Source: Aureococcus anophagefferens (taxonomy: Eukaryota; Sar; Pelagophyceae; Pelagomonadales; Pelagomonadaceae). From it: 64,000 bases of DNA. Below the pieces are notes generated by a model, which did not search any database, was not told where the DNA came from, and saw only the letters and a list, made by a program, of their open reading frames with translations. The stretch lies in the NCBI RefSeq assembly GCF_000186865.1, contig NW_008705570.1:999350-1063349 (forward strand). The letters are read 5' to 3'. The number at the start of each line of letters is the position of its first letter. Positions within the stretch are counted from its first letter, which is position 1. The position numbers and the translations under genes were made by a program. Of the stretch, positions 59,401 through 64,000 are shown piece after piece.

Positions 59401-62400
59401 CGCCGCGTCCCTGCGCGAGCGCGAGGCGCTCGCGGCGAGCCGCGGGGCCGCGGCGGCGCGCGTCGTCCGGTCCTGGCGGCGCCGCGGCGCCGCGGCCGCG
59501 TTCCGGACCTGGGCATCGCGCGCGTCCGACGCGGCGCCGCTGGCGCGCGCCGTCGTCGCCGCGCGCCGCCGCGCGGCCGCCACGTCGCTCTGCCGCGCGT
59601 TCGGAAGGTTGCGGACCTACGCGGAAGTGAACGCCTTCGTCGGCGCCGCGAGCCGCGGCGAGGCGGCAAGGCTGACGGGGCGCGTCCTCCGTGGCTCGGA
59701 GCGGGCGATCCTCGCGTCGCGCTTCCGCGCCTGGGCGAGCGGCGCCGGCGCGGCGCGGCATCGCGGCGAGCGCGCGGTCTCCGGGCTGGCGACGGTCCTG
59801 CGGCGGCGGCGGCGCGCGGGCCTCGCGGGCGGCTTCGCCGCGCTCCGCGGCCGCGCGGCCGCGGCGCGGGCCGCGTCGGGCGCCCTGGCGCCCGTCGCCG
59901 CGCTCGCGCGGCGCCTCGCCGCGTCCCGCGCGCTGGCCGTCTGGCGGCGGAGGACGGTCGCGGCGAAGCGGCGCGAAGGTCGGGGCCGCCGGGCCGCGGA
60001 GGCGCTGTCCTGGGCGCTCGGCCGGCGCTACCGCAGGACGCTCGCCGGCGGCTTCCACGCGTGGCGCGCGGCCGCGGCGGCCGCGACGCTCGCGGCGTCG
60101 GCGTCGCTCCTCGCGGCCGAGCGCCTCGACCGGTCCCGCGACGTCGTCGCGTTCGCGAAGGCGTCGGCGGCGCGGCTCTTCGACGCCTTCGCGGCCGGCG
60201 CGCGGCGGCGGACGCTCGCGACGCGGCTGCGGCGCTGGCGCGCGGCCGCCGCCGACGTCGCCGCGAGCGCCGCGCTTCGAAGCCTCGCGCTCGCGAGCGG
60301 CGGGCGCCGGCGCCGGCGCGCGTCTGTAGCCGGAGCGTTCGCGGCCTGGCGCGCGGCGTCCGCCGCCGCGACGCGACGCGACGCGGAGCATCGCGCGCGC
60401 TCCGCCGCGGAGACGCACGAACGGGCGCTCGCGGACGTGCTCGCGGAGCACGCGGCGGCGCTCGCGGCCGCGCGCGACGCGCGGGACCGGGCGCTCGCGG
60501 ACGCGTCGGCCGGCTACGAGGCGGACGCGGCCCAGTTCCGCGACGAGGTCGACGCGCGCGACCGCGCCCACGCCCGGGACGTGGAGGGCCTCCGCGCCGC
60601 GTTGGCGCTCGCCGTCGCCGAGCGGGCCGACATGCTCGACGCGGCGTCCGCGGAGCGCGCGGCGGCCCTGGCGTCCGCGGCCGACGGCCACCGGCGTCTG
60701 CTGGAAACGGCCGTCGACGGCCACGACGCCGCGTTCGCCGAGGCCGTCGCCGAGCGCGCCGTCGAGATGAGCGCGACGAACGACGTCATGGCGTACGCGG
60801 CGCGAAAGCACGACGACGACGTGCGCCACCACCGCGAGGCCCACGCGCGCGACGTCGCGCGGTTTCGGGCCGCGCACGACCACGATCTCGAGCGGTTCCG
60901 CGCTGAGCGGGCCAGCGCGGACGCGACGCACGCGGCGGCGCTCCGGGCGCTCGGGGAGGGCTCGCGACGCGCGGGCCTCCGGCGCTTCGGCGCGCTGCGG
61001 CGGCGCGGCCGCGTCGCGCACGCCTGGGCGACGTGGCGCGCGTTTTCGGCGACGCGCGCGCGGGCTGTGGGCGCGCTCGACGCGATCCGCGAGGCGTTCG
61101 ACGCGTCGCTGCGCCGGTCCGCGGCGCGCGCGTTCTCGGCCTGGCGCCGCGCGGCCGAGGCCTGGCGCGCGGAAGCGGACCGGGCGGCGATCCTGCTGGC
61201 GATCCGCGACGGCGCGCTGCGGCGCCTGGAGATCGCAGCGCGCGACTGGTCCCGGACGAGCGTCGCCGACGGTTTCCGGCGGCTGCGCGCGGCCGTCGAC
61301 GCCGCGAGCACCCGCGACGGCCGCGTGCGAAATGCGCTGGCGACCTTCGCTTCCGGGTTCGGCCGCGGCGCGACCGCTCAGACCCGCGAAGCCTTCGCGA
61401 AGTGGCGTACACACGTCGCGGCGGCGTCGCGGCGCGTCGCGGCGCGACGGACGGCGGCCGCGGCGTCGCGCGGTCGCTGCGCGCTGCTCCGCCGCGCGCG
61501 CCTGGGATCGGGCTTCTCCGCGTGGCGGTCCGCCCTCGAGGCGGACCGCCTCGCCATGTGGGAGGCCGTGGCGGCGCACGCGGCGAAGCGCGCGGCCTAC
61601 TCGAAGCTCGAAAACGCGCTCCGGTCGTCGCGGCGCCGCGACCTCGGCGTCGCCGTCGAGCGCTGGCGCGGCGAGGTCCGCGCGAAGAAGGCGCTGACGC
61701 GGCTCCAGCGGAGCGCCGCGAGCCGCCTCGTCTACAACTACCGGCGCCGCGCCAAGGCCGCGGCGGCGCGCCGCTTCCTCGCCTGGAAGCGCGACGTCGC
61801 CGAGGTCGGCGCGCTGGCGAAGCTCCGCCGCAAGGCCGCGCGGCGCCTCCGCGTCTTCCTCAAGACGCTGGAGGCCTCGGGCCCCACGGACTTTGCCGTA
61901 CTCCGGGCCTTTGAGCGGTGGCGCCGAGCGGCGTTCGACTCCGGCGCGCTCGAAGCGTTCGAGGCCGCGAAGCTCGCGCGCGCCGTCGGGGCGCTGCGGG
62001 TCGTCGCGGCGGCGGAGCGGCGCGCGGCGCTCGCCGCGGGCTTCGGCCGCCTCGCGGCGGCGCGCGACGCGGGCCGGCGGCGCGACGCGGGCGCGGGCCG
62101 GCTCGCGCGGCGCGCCGCGCGGCGGCGGCGGCGGCTCGCGTTCGGCCGCTGGGCCGCCGGCGCCGCCGCGGGCCGCGCCGCGGCGGCCGCGGCGGCGCGC
62201 GTCGCGGCCGCGCGCGCCGACGACGGCGTCGCGGCGTCGCGCGTCGCCGCCGCGCGCGTCGCCGCCGCGCTCTGGAGCGGCCGCGGGCGCACGGCGTCCG
62301 CGGTCTTCTTCTCGCGGTGGCGGCGCGCGGCGACGGCGACGGCGCTGGCGCGGGCGCGCCGCGCGGGCGCGGCCTGGCGCGTCGCGAGCCACGCGAAGCG

Positions 62401-64000
62401 CGCGCGCGTCGCGGCCGCGTTCCGGGCCTGGGCCGCGCGCGCGCGCCTCGACGTCGCCCGCGGGGACGCCGCGGCGGCGGTCCTCGACGCCGCGGCCGCC
62501 GCGCGGCTCGGCGCGGCCTGGGTCCGCTGGCGGCGAACCGTCGACCGCGGCGCGGCGACGGTCGCCGCTCTGGTCCGCTTCGAGCGCGACGCGGGGCGCT
62601 GGCGCCGCGCGCAGCTCGGCGCCGCGTTCCGGTCCTGGCTCTGCCTGGCCGCCGTCCGGCGCGCCGTCGGCGCGCGCCGGGGCCTCGCGGCGGCGGCGGC
62701 CGCGGGCGCGCTCCGCCGCGGCGTCCTCCGGGGCGCGCAGGCGGCCCTGCGCCGCGGCTTCGCGGCCTGGCGCGCGCGCCGCGACCGCCGCGACGACGCC
62801 GCGCGCGTCCTGCGGCGCGTCGGCGCGGGCTGCCGGTCGCGGAACCGCGCGGCGCTGGCGGCGGGCCTGCGGCGCTGGCGCTACGCGCTCCACCGCACGA
62901 AGCTCGTCGACGCCGCGGGGAAGATGCGGCGCCTCGCCGCGGCGAAACAGTTCGGTTTGATCGTTTCGAAGCGACTGGTCGCGCGGCGGTTCCGCGCGTT
63001 CCGCCGCTGGGCGCGGCGGACCGCGGCGCTCCGCGGCTTCGCGACGTGCGTTTCCAAGGTCGCGGCGCGCGCGGCGCGCGGCGCCTTCCGGCGCTGGGCG
63101 CTGCGCGCGACGCGGTCGGCGCTCGCCGAGGGCCGCGCGCGCCGCGGCGCGGCGCTCGCGCGCGCCGCGCTGAAGCGGGCCGCGGCGCGCGTCGCGACGA
63201 AGGCCTTCCTCCGCTGGTGGGCCGCGGCCTGCGTCGACGGCCTCCGCGCGGCGTCGCTGCGAGCGCTGGAGACGCGCGCGGCGCGGCGCCGGCTCCGTCG
63301 GTCCTTCCGGAGCCTCGCGCGCCGCGCGGGCGACGCCGCGCGCTGCGCGGCCGCCGTGGCCGCGCTCGAGCGCGTCGCGGCGCGCGTCGCGACGTCCGCC
63401 GCGCGCCGCGGCTTCGCCGCGTGGCGCGCGCGCGCGGCGGCGCGGACGGCGACGGCGACGGAGGCGCGGAGTCGGCTCTTGGCGTCCGCGCGGCGCGTCC
63501 GCCGCGTCGCGCTCCGCCGCGCGTTCGCGCGATGGAACGCGCACGCGCGCCGCGTCGCCGCCGCGGAGGCCGCATTCCGCAAGAGCGACCGGCGGCGGCG
63601 GCTCCGGGCCGCGGGCCGCGCTTTCCGCGCCTGGGTGAACGCGCCGGCGTCGGACTCCGAGGACTTTGAGTACGCGAACGCCTTCTTCCGGCGGGCCGTG
63701 TCCCGGGCCGAGCTCGGCGGCGACGACACGCTGCGCCTCGCGCTGACCACGGTCGTGCTACGCGCGGGCGACCTCGAGGTCGGCGGCGCGCCGCGCCGCG
63801 CTGCGCTCGCGGCGGCGACGCTCGACGACGACGGCGTCTACCTGGGCCCGGCCCTGCGCTGCTTCGAGGGCGACCGCGTCGTCCTGGAGGCGCCGCTCTT
63901 CGGCGACGACGCCGGCGCGCGCGCCGTGTCCGCGACGGAGTTCCAGGTCGGCCACCGCGAGGTCTTCGGCGCGGCGTCCGAAACGGACCGCGACGGCTGG
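53422..64000 (+). CDS. Giant repeat protein with Sfi1-like helical repeats, 3' incomplete, with two frame shifts
   Basis: The protein starts MRSSTPPRRRTPPGSPRSG at 53422 and is open to the end of the window (over 3,500 codons). Order: Ser/Pro N-terminus; coiled coils (ALHRRIEALELQLQAEIAAN); Ala/Thr/Asp-rich region with 111-, 75- and 27-bp coding repeats (55.2-58.1 kb); then from ~58.2 kb dozens of AFxxWRxxAxxxR-type units such as AAFRRWRRAAAA and ARAFSAWRRAAEAWR, resembling Sfi1/centrin-binding repeats; an acidic His/Asp coiled segment (~60.4-60.95 kb); more repeats; and a non-repeat domain near 63.65 kb. The frame shifts by one base near 58200 and again near 58959, both just before ATGGCCGCG. 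A centrosome/basal-body linker role is inference. Confidence 0.62.
55179..55690 (+). repeat. Large coding duplication, copy 1
   Basis: About 500 bp beginning GACGGACGCGCCGGTCACC that recurs at 56538-57010. Both copies encode DAPVTAASMTQAPETR, DAGDPREKRSA and PTASAASDARPLPPPPRP. They flank the 111-bp array, so the array sits between two direct copies. Confidence 0.85.
55759..56535 (+). repeat. Seven 111-bp tandem repeats with alternating subtype
   Basis: Units start at 55759, 55870, 55981, 56092, 56203, 56314 and 56425 (exact 111-bp period, 37 codons). Each encodes ETDALETRDAAVEVVASSSS and then IALDVPSIPGA. The unit ends alternate QASIAC, HASVAV, QASIAC and so on, a two-unit higher-order period of 222 bp. 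Copies are nearly identical at DNA level, so expansion is recent. Confidence 0.95.
56538..57010 (+). repeat. Large coding duplication, copy 2
   Basis: Second copy of the ~500-bp segment at 55179-55690, slightly shorter (it lacks the AVGVGAAVRTRSC part) and with scattered substitutions. Confidence 0.85.
56998..57222 (+). repeat. Three 75-bp tandem repeats
   Basis: Units start at 56998, 57073 and 57148. Each encodes GSAAAPxTSSxATDVPSIPG followed by AHASV. The end of the unit is shared with the 111-bp repeat, so the two arrays are related. Confidence 0.92.
57958..58065 (+). repeat. Four 27-bp tandem repeats
   Basis: GTCGCGCGGGACGCCTCCTC... repeats four times with a 27-bp period, encoding VARDASSPA units. 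Confidence 0.95.

Noticed and set aside
58844..63544. A 1566-codon open frame on the minus strand
   Set aside because: It is the antisense shadow of the Sfi1-like repeat region. The translation is Arg/Ala/Gly-rich without recognisable motifs, while the plus strand shows ordered AFxxWR repeats.

Overview
The window is nuclear DNA of a GC-rich, gene-dense photosynthetic eukaryote, most likely a pelagophyte-type stramenopile close to Aureococcus. That assignment is an inference. It rests on a fucoxanthin/chlorophyll a/c type light-harvesting protein (13947-14705), several N-termini that look like stramenopile bipartite plastid-targeting leaders, eukaryotic informational and metabolic genes (eS25, Trm11, COQ5, a sirtuin, RecQ, MMACHC-like), and seven near-200-bp introner elements of the kind known from Aureococcus and Micromonas.

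Layout. 1-855: no gene recognised. 0.9-10 kb: a GT31 plus pyruvyl-transferase fusion with two introner introns, an OSCA/CSC-type channel, and a membrane-anchored zinc metalloprotease with one introner. 10-15 kb: a polytopic membrane protein, a GMC oxidoreductase with the marks of fatty acid photodecarboxylase, a putative plastid protein and an FCP-type antenna protein. 15-25.5 kb: an LRRC40-like protein with two introners in opposite orientation, MMACHC-like, eS25, Trm11, a MITE that fills an intergenic space, a GT77-like protein, a 2OG-oxygenase-like membrane protein and COQ5. 25.5-27.9 kb: a gene-free island with a compound trinucleotide repeat. 27.9-43.2 kb: a RanBP2-finger sirtuin, an ankyrin protein, an FkbM methyltransferase, a P4H-like oxygenase with an introner, a plastid-lumen DUF4336 protein, a mitochondrial-type ABC half transporter, a sulfotransferase-like protein and small unknowns. 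43.3-53.2 kb: RecQ helicase, an EF-hand protein, a DUF4239-like protein, a composite sulfotransferase/glycosyltransferase, a chorein-like plastid protein with a diverged introner, and a small Cys-tailed protein. 53.4-64 kb: one giant, 3'-incomplete repeat protein with 111-bp, 75-bp and 27-bp internal arrays, followed by Sfi1-like Trp/Arg helical repeats.

The strongest system-level signal is the introner family. Each copy has an 8-bp target-site duplication (one has a single mismatch). The first two bases of the upstream duplication act as the 5' splice site (GT in four, GC in three), and the element's own downstream terminus supplies the CAG 3' splice site. Removing 200-213 nt in this way restores the reading frame in all seven cases, whichever way the element points. 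Ordinary introns in the same window are only about 51-53 nt. Genes are packed so tightly that several convergent pairs are 4-31 bp apart and one pair has overlapping stop codons.

Limits: exon joins were worked out by hand from frame continuity and splice dinucleotides. Functional names come from recognised motifs, without database searches. Several genes (46767-47950, 48069-50815, 53422-64000) show single-base frame discontinuities that may be assembly errors, missed mini-introns or real lesions.
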